DNA of 64,000 bases from Oceanospirillaceae bacterium (GTDB lineage Bacteria; Pseudomonadota; Gammaproteobacteria; Pseudomonadales; Oceanobacteraceae): positions 124,001 through 188,000 of the forward strand of contig JACKOM010000004.1 of NCBI GenBank assembly GCA_024234265.1, read 5' to 3'. The notes beneath the pieces were generated by a model. It saw nothing but the letters and a program-made list of their open reading frames with translations, did no database searches and was not told the DNA's origin. Position 1 is the first letter of the stretch, and each line of letters opens with the position of its first letter. The translations under genes and the position numbers were made by a program. Below are positions 52,857-60,363 of the stretch, piece by piece.

Positions 52857-53426
52857 ATGCATATAACCTTAGACTGGAACCAGATTGATACCGTCCTGCT
52901 GGATATGGACGGCACCCTGCTGGACCTGCACTTCGATAACTTCTTCTGGCTGGAGCACATGCCACTGGCCTATGCGCAAAAACACAACATCAGCCATGCC
53001 GAGGCCAAATCCCGCCTGGTGAATCTGTTTGACCTGCACCGCGGCACCCTCAACTGGTACTGCCTGGATTATTGGACCGATGCCCTCGGCATGCCCATCG
53101 CCGAGCTGAAAAAAGACATCACCCATAAAATTGGTTTCCGCCCCCATGTGCAGGATTTTCTCACCGCCCTGCGTGCCGCCGGCAAACGCACTGTGATTGT
53201 GACCAACGCCCACCGTGACAGCGTGGATTTAAAACTGCAGCACACCAACCTCGGCCAGTACGTGGACCGCATTATCAGCTCCCACGATTACCGCGAACCC
53301 AAAGAAAGCCAGGTGTTCTGGCAGCATCTGCTGCGTGAAGAGCCCTTCGACAAACAACGCACCCTCTTATTAGATGACAGCTTGACTGTGTTAGAATCCG
53401 CGCGTTTATTTGGCATCGCCCAGCTG
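52857..53426 (+). pseudogene. yrfG: yrfG copy 1, 5' part (interrupted GMP/IMP nucleotidase gene)
   Basis: The first 190 codons of the HAD-family nucleotidase (DMDGTLLDL motif, TNAHRDS, LLLDDSLTVLESA) match the intact copy at 59280. Homology stops exactly after codons for GIAQL at 53426. The frame then runs 23 unrelated codons into an aconitase fragment, stopping at 53498. It is identical to copy 2 over roughly the first 300 bases, then diverges increasingly. The missing 3' end appears at 58786-58894. The product would lack the last HAD segment and is probably non-functional. Confidence 0.88.
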
Positions 53427-54172
53427 TCATCCGGTCTGGTGAAGAGCCAGCTCTGGCTCCGGACGACAACGCCAAGTACTGCGCCGAGCTGGTTGTAGAC
53501 CTGGACGCCATCGACGAGCCGATGATTGCTGACCCGGACGTCAACAACGAAGACGTATCCAAGCGTTACACCCACGACGTAATCCGTCCGGCTTCTTACT
53601 ACGATGGCCGTAAAGTGGATCTGGGCTTCGTTGGTTCTTGCATGGTTCACAAAGACGACATGCAGATCATCGCTGCCATGCTGCGTAACCTGGAAAAGAA
53701 CGGCCCTATCACGTTCAAAGCGCCACTGATTGTAGCGCCACCAACGTACAACATCGTTGACGAACTGAAAGCCGAAGGCGATTGGGACGTTCTGGCGAAA
53801 TACGCTGGCTTCATCTTCGATGACAGCAATCCGAAAGAAAAAGCCCGTACCAAGTACGAAAACCAACTGTACCTGGAGCGTCCAGGCTGCAACCTGTGCA
53901 TGGGTAACCAGGAAAAAGCCGAACCGGGTGACACCGTTCTGGCGACCTCTACCCGTCTGTTCCAGGGCCGTGTTGTAGAAGACAGCGCCGAGAAGAAAGG
54001 TGAGTCTCTGCTGGGTTCAACCCCAATGGTTGTTCTGTCAACTATTCTGGGTCGCTTCCCGACTCTGGAAGAGTACAAAGCAGCGGTTGACGGTATCAAC
54101 CTGACGTCTTTCGCTCCACCATCGAAAGACCTGGCTCGTCCATCCATCCCTCTGAAAGCGACTAATCAGTAG
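53427..54172 (+). pseudogene. acnB: acnB-type aconitase, 3' fragment
   Basis: About 248 codons of the C-terminal part of aconitase B are open from the junction at 53427 to the TAG at 54172. Recognisable are YCAELVVDLDAIDEPMIADP, NNEDVSKRYTHD, VGSCMVHKDDMQIIAAML and the cluster-binding ERPGCNLCMGNQEKAEPGD, then STSTRLFQGR. Full AcnB is over 850 residues, so about 70 percent is missing and there is no start. Its left edge coincides with the break in yrfG, showing it was brought in with the insert. Confidence 0.88.
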
Positions 54173-54184
54173 CTTTTGAGGGAA

Positions 54185-54222
54185 TTAGCCCACTGCCCTG
54201 ACCTTCTCAGGCAGCGGGCTAA
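54185..54222 (+). terminator. Hairpin after the acnB fragment
   Basis: TTAGCCC and CTGCC pair with GGCAG and GGGCTAA (one mismatch) 12 bases after the acnB stop. The T run is weak. It is probably the original acnB terminator carried along. Confidence 0.5.
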
Positions 54223-54395
54223 GGTCAGCCAATGCGCTAATTTAGAGTGAACGATTGAGTTTTGAGGTTCTGCAAAGAACGACTTCAGCCGCACAAAAGA
54301 TCAATGACGAAGAGTGGATTTAGGCGGGTTTAAAAGCAGCTTATGCAGCTCACTGAACTGATCGGCTTCTACTGAAAACAAAACGAGAGAGGGCG

Positions 54396-54797
54396 TTCAA
54401 AATTCTGTGTCAGCCAGTCACAGGTCTATGTGAGCGTCTAACCGCCCAGCAAAGTGAATCGACAACTGCGACAGCGTCAGATTCCAGTTTTGTACCGGGT
54501 GCGTCCAGCGCTCTGACGCTTTCAAAATACCGGCATACAGCAGCTTGAGCAAGCTGTTCTCGTTCGGAAAACCGCCCTTGGTTTTGGTGAGCTTCCTGAA
54601 CTGGCGATGTACCGCTCCAACTCTAAGAAACCAATTTTGGCCACCAGTAGCCGTCTCGTACTGAGAGCAATCAATTCCGGCTATGGTGGAGTCGAACAAG
54701 CTTGGGTATGTAGAAAGATCAGAATTGCATGTGCACCAATCCCTTTGGTGTATCTGATTCTTAGGATATTTCGAAAGAAATGACACAGAATTCTGAA
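54396..54797 (-). mobile_element. IS256-family remnant with both terminal inverted repeats
   Basis: A 17-bp inverted repeat with one mismatch (TTCAAAATTCTGTGTCA at 54396-54412, TGACACAGAATTCTGAA at 54781-54797) encloses about 400 bases. Inside on the minus strand is the C-terminal end of an IS256-type transposase. The rest of the gene is missing, making it a miniature, non-autonomous derivative. No direct target repeat is evident. Confidence 0.7.
54418..54786 (-). pseudogene. IS256-family transposase, C-terminal remnant
   Basis: In this 122-codon frame about the last 70 residues (VGAVHRQFRKLTKTKGGF.. NSLLKLLYAGILKASERW.. QNWNLTLSQLSIHF) match the C-terminal region of IS256/mutator-type transposases. 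The first ~50 codons are unrelated and lie next to the right inverted repeat, so most of the gene, including the DDE catalytic core, has been deleted. Confidence 0.78.
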
Positions 54798-54835
54798 TAC
54801 TACCGAATTAAAGATTCAATCAGATAAAATAAGAA

Positions 54836-54878
54836 ACCCATAAAATATTAGTGGCTTCGCCACCAATATTTTATGGGT
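54836..54878. repeat. Long AT/GC hairpin with 20-bp stem
   Basis: A 14-bp perfect outer stem (54836-54849 with 54865-54878), one A/C mismatch and a 5-bp inner GTGGC/GCCAC stem close a TTC loop. It lies between the IS256 remnant and the end of the broken lipoprotein gene. It could terminate that gene or be a small mobile hairpin. No T run follows on either strand. Confidence 0.65.
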
Positions 54879-55560
54879 ATGTCTAGTTTTCAGGGCGCGG
54901 TAAAGAGCCCCTTAAAATTCTCACAATTTACGGAGGAGTCGGATTGAACGTTGGCAAAGTCTGAGAATGACCACGATGTTTCCACATCAAACTACTATCA
55001 GTGAACACTCTACTCGGATTAGGGCTTGGCGCAGTAATGTAATCTGCTGGGCAGAACACTGTGCTACCTGAACACGAACCTCCGCTACTCATATGCTGAT
55101 CTGTGAACATTAGATTTTCATCACAAGTATGATATGCATTAAGTATTGTAGATCCATGGCCAACCGTAACATCAGGAGAATCAACAGATCTCCAACGAAC
55201 CACACCTGGGTCAAATTCTATGTGCCACATATGACCAGTCGCTATATCTGTACGGTCTATCTCAAAGTCACCCTGACAATCTGGCGTTGAAATAGCGCCT
55301 CGAGCGTATCCATCAGCACCGGTAGTCTCAAAGTCATAGGTAAAATTAAGGCTCGATGTTCCCCACTCAAACTCAATGCGCGCTCCTCTAATAATATTAT
55401 CCGTAGAATCTAAAGCCAGAGCCTCCCACTTGAGTTCATTATGAAATTTTCGGAACATACCAATAGGATCAACGAGGTTTTCATCAGACCAAGCTTTGGA
55501 CTTCCCAGATTTCACTAGACACCTAAAAGCCTCATAATCTAACTCAAAGATGAGGTGTCT

Positions 55561-55839
55561 ATGTCAGGCAAACGATTTACCGAAGAATTCAAAAAAGAAG
55601 CCATCAAGCAAATTACCGAGCGAGGCTATTCCGTTGCCGAAGTGGCCGAGCGGCTCGGAACGACCACCCATAGCCTGTATGCCTGGCTCAAGAAATACAA
55701 CCAACCACAACCCCGCCAAGCGGCTCAAGTTGACGAGCAAGCCGAAATCGCCCGCCTTAAAGCAGAGCTCAGAAGAATGACAGAAGAGCGCGATATTTTA
55801 AAAAAGGCCGCCGCGTACTTTGCAAGGGAGCACGAATAA
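55561..55839 (+). CDS. IS3-family transposase OrfA
   Basis: The HTH DNA-binding protein (MSGKRFTEEFKKEAIKQI, SVAEVAERLGTTTHSLYAWLKKY) has a C-terminal leucine-zipper-like helix (EIARLKAELRRMTEERDILKKA). ATG 55561 is preceded by GAGG; a GTG two codons earlier is also possible. The slippery heptamer A AAA AAG at 55800-55806 (codons TTA AAA AAG) allows a -1 shift into orfB to make the full transposase. Confidence 0.92.
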   Translation: MSGKRFTEEFKKEAIKQITERGYSVAEVAERLGTTTHSLYAWLKKYNQPQPRQAAQVDEQAEIARLKAELRRMTEERDILKKAAAYFAREHE

Positions 55840-55868
55840 AGTACGCCTTTATCCGCGCTCATACCAAC

Positions 55869-56708
55869 GTGCATCCAATTCGCTTGATGTGTCGAGTATT
55901 AATGGTTCATCCCAGTGGTTATTACGCTTGGCTAGAAAATCCTGTATCAACTCGAGAAAAAGAAGATCAGCGATTACTGGTATTAATAAAAGAGCATTAT
56001 TTAGCGAGTGGCGGCACATACGGTAGTCCGTGGATACACAAAGATTTACGTGAAAAAGGTGAGACATGCAGTGTACATCGCGTAGCTAAAATTATGCGTA
56101 AACACCGGATAAAAGCACAGATTGGCTACAAACGACGTTATATCAAGGGAGGAAAAACTGCCAAAATCGCCGCCAATTTGTTGAACCGTAATTTTAGCCC
56201 TGAAGCGCCCAATGTTTCGTGGGTTAGCGATATTACATATGTGCGCACTTACGAAGGCTTTTTGTATGTGGCAACGGTGCTGGATTTATTCTCAAGACGT
56301 ATCGTTGGTTGGTCTATGGGTAAACATATTGACCGTCATTTGGTGATTGATGCCCTGCTCATGGCGAAGTTGAGGCGTCAGCCAAGACATGCTGTACTCA
56401 TTCATAGTGATCAGGGCAGTCAATACGGGAGCCATGACTACACGGCTTTTATGGAGGCAAACAACTTCATTCCATCAATGAGTCGCAGGGGAAATTGCCA
56501 TGACAACGCAGTTGCAGAAAGTTTTTTTGCCACATTTAAGAAGCGCGTAACCCGCAGAAAGATATACAGCACGAGGGAAGAAGCCAAAACAGAAATATTT
56601 AATTTTATTGAGATGTTTTACAATCCGATCAAACGCCATTCTCATAACGGAGGGCTATCTCCCGCTAAATACGAAGAGGCGTTCTTTCAGAGGCTCGAAA
56701 GTGTCTAG
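55869..56708 (+). CDS. IS3-family transposase OrfB (DDE integrase domain)
   Basis: This 279-residue catalytic part is in the -1 frame relative to OrfA. It has the HTH_21 segment (HPSGYYAWL, YGSPWIHKDL, HRVAKIMRKHRI) and the rve domain with the DDE triad: D in WVSDITYV, D in IHSDQGSQY and E in NAVAESFFATFK. The -1 frame is open from the slippery site at 55800, so an OrfAB fusion is possible. No frameshift or stop damages it. Confidence 0.93.
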   Translation: MHPIRLMCRVLMVHPSGYYAWLENPVSTREKEDQRLLVLIKEHYLASGGTYGSPWIHKDLREKGETCSVHRVAKIMRKHRIKAQIGYKRRYIKGGKTAKIAANLLNRNFSPEAPNVSWVSDITYVRTYEGFLYVATVLDLFSRRIVGWSMGKHIDRHLVIDALLMAKLRRQPRHAVLIHSDQGSQYGSHDYTAFMEANNFIPSMSRRGNCHDNAVAESFFATFKKRVTRRKIYSTREEAKTEIFNFIEMFYNPIKRHSHNGGLSPAKYEEAFFQRLESV

Positions 56709-57232
56709 TAAAGTCTGGGAAGTCCAGAATTTCATAATATATGCAGTACGAAGCTCCTGGACTGGCGGAAAGTTCCAAATAAAGATTAATACCAAATGTA
56801 TAACACCCTGGCGTATAATTTTGTGTTAGCGCCATAGAACGAACAGAATTTTCAGTAACCGAAAGCTCAGATTGGGGATTATCATCAAAAACACTAGGTT
56901 TTTTACTTTCTTTTTGAGTCATAGAGAATAACGACACAGGTAATTCCTGATTGGTTCCCTCATCACCATAATCAGGAATCACATCAAGCTTTAAGTTAGA
57001 TTCATCAAATGACTGATCGGCCGATTTCATCCCGTTAAGTTCCCTACGCTCTTGGCACTTCCCACCAGGACACTCTTCTTTATCTGCTGATCCAACACAT
57101 CCAGATAAAGTTAAGGCAAATAAGGAGGATACAATTAACCTACTCATAAAAGTCCTTTTAGCTTTAATTTAAGAAAAATAGGAGTAGTTTAAATCCATCA
57201 AAGATAAACCTATCAACTTAAAATAATAAATT

Positions 57233-57955
57233 TTAACCAGGCTTGACACGGCTATATTCGTATACATTATCTGCTCGCGATGAAACTTGTTTCATCACTG
57301 CTGCAAGCGGATCTAGCTTATCCTGGTTATACGCCTCAATAGGCTGCCAGACACTACTTGGGCCTCGATTAACCGGTCTAATTTTAGTGTCATTCATTAA
57401 CTCTCTTCCCCTGAGAACATCTGACATATTATCCATTGTTATATCGTAAGACCCGATTCCCTGCTCACTCATTCGCATTTCAGGGCCACGACTAGCAATA
57501 CCTCGTTCAACAATATTCTCAGCAAGATCCTTCATATAATCATCTACACCGTGCTCTTCCAAAACATCAATAATAGACTCAATCTCTCGCTTGGTTAGCT
57601 GATCCTTTCCCTCTACAATCAGTAGCTCACCTTTGGAGTCAACAGTGAAGTCCCAGTCTTTTTCCAAAAGTGAAGGATTACGGCCTAACAAATCTGACTG
57701 AACATCTGCGTAAACACTACGCATATCATATGTAGTCTCTACAATCCCTCCCCATGCTCTATCAGCTCGCTGGCTATATTCCCTAGTCAGCTGCAAGGCT
57801 TCTTCTGGAGGTAACGCTCCTCTGTTTACATCACCTTTGAAATTTGGTTTAGACAACGTGAATTCTGCGGGGCTTTGTGATGTTTGGCTTTGCTGTGAGC
57901 TAGTAGCTCCTCTAGAAACAATCTGCTGCGCACTAACCGATGAGATAGAGTCCAT
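57233..57955 (-). CDS. Protein of unknown function carried in the insert
   Basis: The 240-residue hydrophilic protein lacks a signal peptide and membrane segments. The first 60 residues are Ser/Gln/Thr-rich and probably disordered. The rest is helical and acidic (DWDFTVDSKGELLIVEGKDQLTKREIESIIDVLEEHGVDDYMKDLAENIV), and the C-terminus is basic/polar. I take ATG 57955, with AGGACGG eight bases upstream; the frame extends 27 codons further. It precedes the broken lipoprotein gene on the same strand by 85 bases. No family recognised. GC content is low. Confidence 0.6.
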   Translation of the reverse strand: MDSISSVSAQQIVSRGATSSQQSQTSQSPAEFTLSKPNFKGDVNRGALPPEEALQLTREYSQRADRAWGGIVETTYDMRSVYADVQSDLLGRNPSLLEKDWDFTVDSKGELLIVEGKDQLTKREIESIIDVLEEHGVDDYMKDLAENIVERGIASRGPEMRMSEQGIGSYDITMDNMSDVLRGRELMNDTKIRPVNRGPSSVWQPIEAYNQDKLDPLAAVMKQVSSRADNVYEYSRVKPG

Positions 57956-58036
57956 ATGTGAATCCGTCCTGTGGCCTATCGATGGTATGATATTTGTTAT
58001 CTTTATCGGCCAAATCAAACCGTCCTTTAATAACAT

Positions 58037-58345
58037 TTAACTCAAAAATCATCAGAGGCGCTAAAGAAAGAGCTATATAAACTTAACTATCACTAAGAAT
58101 ATTTACTGACCTAATCAGTGATAATCGAGACACCAGAACGCGCCTAACAGGACGCCCACGTTAGTCCTTGCATCGCGGGCATGGCCTGCTCCTACGGCCT
58201 TTGATGCACTGCCAACATCAAGATTGTATACAATCCGACTAAAGCGGCAGTCATAAACCTTGCTTTAGCCCTTCATGTCGCTAGAATTGCTGACAATTCA
58301 GGCTTCTGCCCCTCCCCTGCACTCAACACCTGCCAGGAATCCAGC
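58037..58345. other. Gene-free stretch with a Pseudomonas-REP-like motif
   Basis: No coding region is supported between the 240-residue gene and the acnA fragment. At 58171-58197 the sequence CATCGCGGGCATGGCCTGCT followed by CCTACGG closely resembles the REP elements scattered between genes in Pseudomonas (GCGGGC..GCCCGCTCCTAC type). This suggests the acnA fragment and its upstream came from a Pseudomonas-like donor. The stretch should contain the acnA promoter region. Confidence 0.4.
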
Positions 58346-58894
58346 ATGACATCACCTACCCATTTCGACCCTTCAAGCTCGATTAAGACTCTGCCAGGCA
58401 CGTCCCATCGTTTTCACAGCCTGCCAGACACCGCAGCACGCTTCGGCATCAATCTGGATGATCTGCCGTTTTCGCTGCGCCCTATCCTTGAAGGCATTGC
58501 GCGCAATGTCGGCAAAAACGGCATCACGGTTGAGCAGCTGCAGGCGCTGGGCAACTGGCCTGAGCATCAGGGTAAAGAGCCGGTCGAAATTCCGTTCACT
58601 GCCGGTCGTGTGATCATGCACGACTTAAGTGGAACACCGGCCATCGTCGACTTTGCGGCGATGCGTTCAGCAGTTGAGCGTATGGGCCTGAACCCTTCCA
58701 TTATTGAGCCGCTGGTGCGTGCGGATCTGGTGATCGACCACACGGTGACGATGGATAACACCGGCAGTCCGGCGTCGCTGCGCATATGCATTGTGCAGCC
58801 TGACTCCCAACAGGCCCCACGCCAGATCACGGATTTCCATGCAGTAGATGCCTTCACCGAGATAATGCCGGAGAAACGCACCAACAATGACTGA
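58346..58894 (+). pseudogene. acnA-type aconitase 5' fragment fused in frame to yrfG 3' end
   Basis: The first ~147 codons code the N-terminus of an AcnA-type aconitase (HRFHSLPDTAARFGINLDDL, AGRVIMHDLSGTPAIVDFAAMRSAV, ADLVIDHTVTMDNTG). At about 58785 the sequence changes to the last ~36 codons of yrfG (CIVQPDSQQAPRQITDFHAVDAF), matching the C-terminus of the intact copy, ending at 58894. The fusion has no catalytic part of either enzyme. The yrfG end is a divergent orthologue, not a recent copy, of the intact one. Confidence 0.85.
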
Positions 58895-59100
58895 CGATAA
58901 AGTACGCTTGGATAAATGGCTGTGGGAAGCACGTTTTTTTAAAACCCGCGCCATGGCCAAAAACGCCATTGATGGCGGCAAAGTGCATTACAACGGCCAG
59001 CGCAGCAAAGTCAGCAAAATTGTTGAAGTGGGCGCCAAAATCGATGTGCGCCAAGGTTTTGATGAAAAGACCATCTTAGTGAGCGTAATCACCGATCAGC
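58887..59100 (+). pseudogene. hslR: hslR 5' fragment, divergent copy
   Basis: About 70 codons of the S4-domain protein HslR (KVRLDKWLWEARFFKTRAMAKNAI.. VRQGFDEKT) clearly match the intact hslR at 59950 but with many base differences, so they come from a related genome rather than a fresh duplication. At about 59100 the frame runs into the antisense of nudE and stops at 59153. The C-terminal half is missing. Confidence 0.85.
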
Positions 59101-59235
59101 GCCGCTGCCGCCACCCACTAGACGTTCATAGGTACGCTCTACCCCATTACTGAAACGCATCTCCAGGGATTCAATCTTGAACAAGCGGCTTTGCGCCACC
59201 ACGTGACGGGCAAGAATTTCAGGTTTAGGTGGCAT
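59101..59235 (-). pseudogene. nudE: nudE 5' fragment (second copy)
   Basis: About 44 codons of the nudE beginning, including its ATG (complement of CAT at 59233-59235), repeat the sequence at 52679-52812. The left ~40 bases carry several differences, while the part nearer yrfG is almost identical. It is a by-product of the tandem duplication and codes nothing complete. Confidence 0.85.
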
Positions 59236-59850
59236 GGACGTTTCCCTATAATGACAAAACCGCGTAAACAGGCCTCAGTATGCATATAACCTTAGACTGG
59301 AACCAGATTGATACCGTCCTGCTGGATATGGACGGCACCCTGCTGGACCTGCACTTCGATAACTTCTTCTGGCTGGAGCACATGCCACTGGCCTATGCGC
59401 AAAAACACAACATCAGCCATGCCGAGGCCAAATCCCGCCTGGTGAATCTGTTTGACCTGCACCGCGGCACCCTCAACTGGTACTGCCTGGATTATTGGAC
59501 CGATGCCCTCGGCATGCCCATCGCCGAGCTGAAAAAAGACATCACCCATAAAATTGGTTTCCGCCCCCATGTGCAGGATTTTCTCACCGCCCTGCGCGCC
59601 GCCGGCAAACGCACTGTGATTGTGACCAACGCCCACCGTGACAGCGTGGATTTAAAACTGCAGCACACCAACCTTGGCCAGTATGTGGACCGCATTATCA
59701 GCTCCCACGATTACCGTGAACCCAAAGAAAGCCAGGCTTTCTGGCAGCACCTGCTGCGCGAAGAACCCTTCGACAAACAACGCACCCTGTTAATTGATGA
59801 CAGCCTCGCCGTGTTAGAATCCGCGCGCACCTTTGGCATCACCCAACTGT
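59101..59850 (+). repeat. Second copy of the nudE'-yrfG' segment (direct repeat of 52679-53426)
   Basis: About 750 bases at 52679-53426 recur at 59101-59850. The intergenic region and roughly the first 300 bases of yrfG are identical. Differences accumulate towards both outer ends. The two repeats are in direct orientation and about 6.4 kb apart, so recombination between them could delete the whole insert. Confidence 0.88.
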
Positions 59851-59957
59851 TGTGCATAATGCAGCCCGATTCACAGCAGGCGGCCCGCAGCATCACAGAT
59901 TTCCATGCGCTGGATGCCTTCAGCGAGATAATGCCGGGTAAATCCGAGAATGGATGA
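59280..59957 (+). CDS. yrfG: GMP/IMP nucleotidase YrfG (intact copy)
   Basis: This 225-residue HAD hydrolase dephosphorylates purine nucleotides. The motifs are LLDMDGTLLDL (motif I, DxDGT), TVIVTNAHRDS (motif II), the Lys in YREPKES (motif III) and TLLIDDSLAVLESA (motif IV). It is complete to ITDFHALDAFSEIM, the family's usual end. It overlaps hslR by 8 bases. It supplies the function lost in the interrupted first copy. Confidence 0.93.
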   Translation: MHITLDWNQIDTVLLDMDGTLLDLHFDNFFWLEHMPLAYAQKHNISHAEAKSRLVNLFDLHRGTLNWYCLDYWTDALGMPIAELKKDITHKIGFRPHVQDFLTALRAAGKRTVIVTNAHRDSVDLKLQHTNLGQYVDRIISSHDYREPKESQAFWQHLLREEPFDKQRTLLIDDSLAVLESARTFGITQLLCIMQPDSQQAARSITDFHALDAFSEIMPGKSENG

Positions 59958-60363
59958 CAACAAAGTAAGACTGGATAAATGGCTGTGGGCGGCGCGTTTT
60001 TTTAAAACCCGCGCCATGGCCAAAAATGCGATCGACGGCGGCAAGGTGCATTACAACGGCCAGCGCAGCAAGGTCAGTAAAATCGTAGAAGTGGGCGCCA
60101 CCATAGACGTGCGCCAGGGCTTCGATGAAAAAACCATTGTGGTACGCGCCATCAGCGACCAGCGCCGTGGTGCCCCCGAGGCCGAACGCCTCTACGAAGA
60201 AACCGCAGAAAGTATCAAACGGCGCATGGATGAAGCCGAACGACGCAGACGTTTTGCCCAGGCAAACCCTGTGTTCGACCATAAACCCAACAAAAAAGAG
60301 CGCCGTCAGATTCACAGGTTCAAAGAAACCAACAGCGCGCAATACGGTAACGATTATGAGTAA
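59950..60363 (+). CDS. hslR: Ribosome-associated heat shock protein HslR (Hsp15)
   Basis: The 137-residue S4-domain RNA-binding protein recycles free 50S subunits bearing nascent chains. The S4 motif is VRLDKWLWAARFFKTRAMAKNAIDGGKVHYNGQR, and the basic C-terminal tail (HKPNKKERRQIHRFK) is typical. It overlaps yrfG (8 bases) and hslO (8 bases), the classic yrfG-hslR-hslO heat-shock set. Confidence 0.94.
   Translation: MDDNKVRLDKWLWAARFFKTRAMAKNAIDGGKVHYNGQRSKVSKIVEVGATIDVRQGFDEKTIVVRAISDQRRGAPEAERLYEETAESIKRRMDEAERRRRFAQANPVFDHKPNKKERRQIHRFKETNSAQYGNDYE

Larger units (their letters stand above)
55497..56726 (+). mobile_element. IS3-family insertion sequence, about 1.23 kb
   Basis: Imperfect terminal inverted repeats of about 27 bp start TGGACTTCCCAGA on the left (from 55497) and end TCTGGGAAGTCCA on the right (to 56726). 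Inside are overlapping orfA and orfB with a canonical -1 slippery site, the hallmark of IS3 elements. It splits a lipoprotein gene. I could not find a convincing 3-4 bp target duplication at its borders (CTT left, GAA right). The element itself looks intact. Confidence 0.9.
54928..57147 (-). pseudogene. Unrecognised lipoprotein gene interrupted by an IS3-family element
   Basis: The 5' part (57147 to about 56727) codes a lipoprotein signal (LFALTLSGC, Cys17) and about 140 residues ending CIYYEI before the insertion element. The 3' part (about 55496 to 54928) continues in frame with KAWSDENLVDPIGMFRKFHN and about 185 more residues with many Cys, Trp and Gly. Together they would give a secreted protein of roughly 330 residues that I do not recognise. 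Low GC and codon use differ from the chromosome. The element's reading into both ends adds spurious codons. Confidence 0.65.

Noticed and set aside
53427..53498. C-terminal extension SSGLVKSQLWLRT.. of the first yrfG copy
   Set aside because: It is the acnB sequence read in the wrong frame after the junction, not a new domain.
53522..54172. Independent short aconitase-like gene starting at ATG 53522
   Set aside because: acnB homology extends upstream of this ATG to the junction, there is no ribosome binding site, and most of the enzyme is missing. Treated as a fragment.
53427..59100. Anti-phage defence island or integrative element in the insert
   Set aside because: No integrase, restriction, toxin-antitoxin, reverse transcriptase or other recognised defence gene is present. 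Only IS genes and two unrecognised genes were found.
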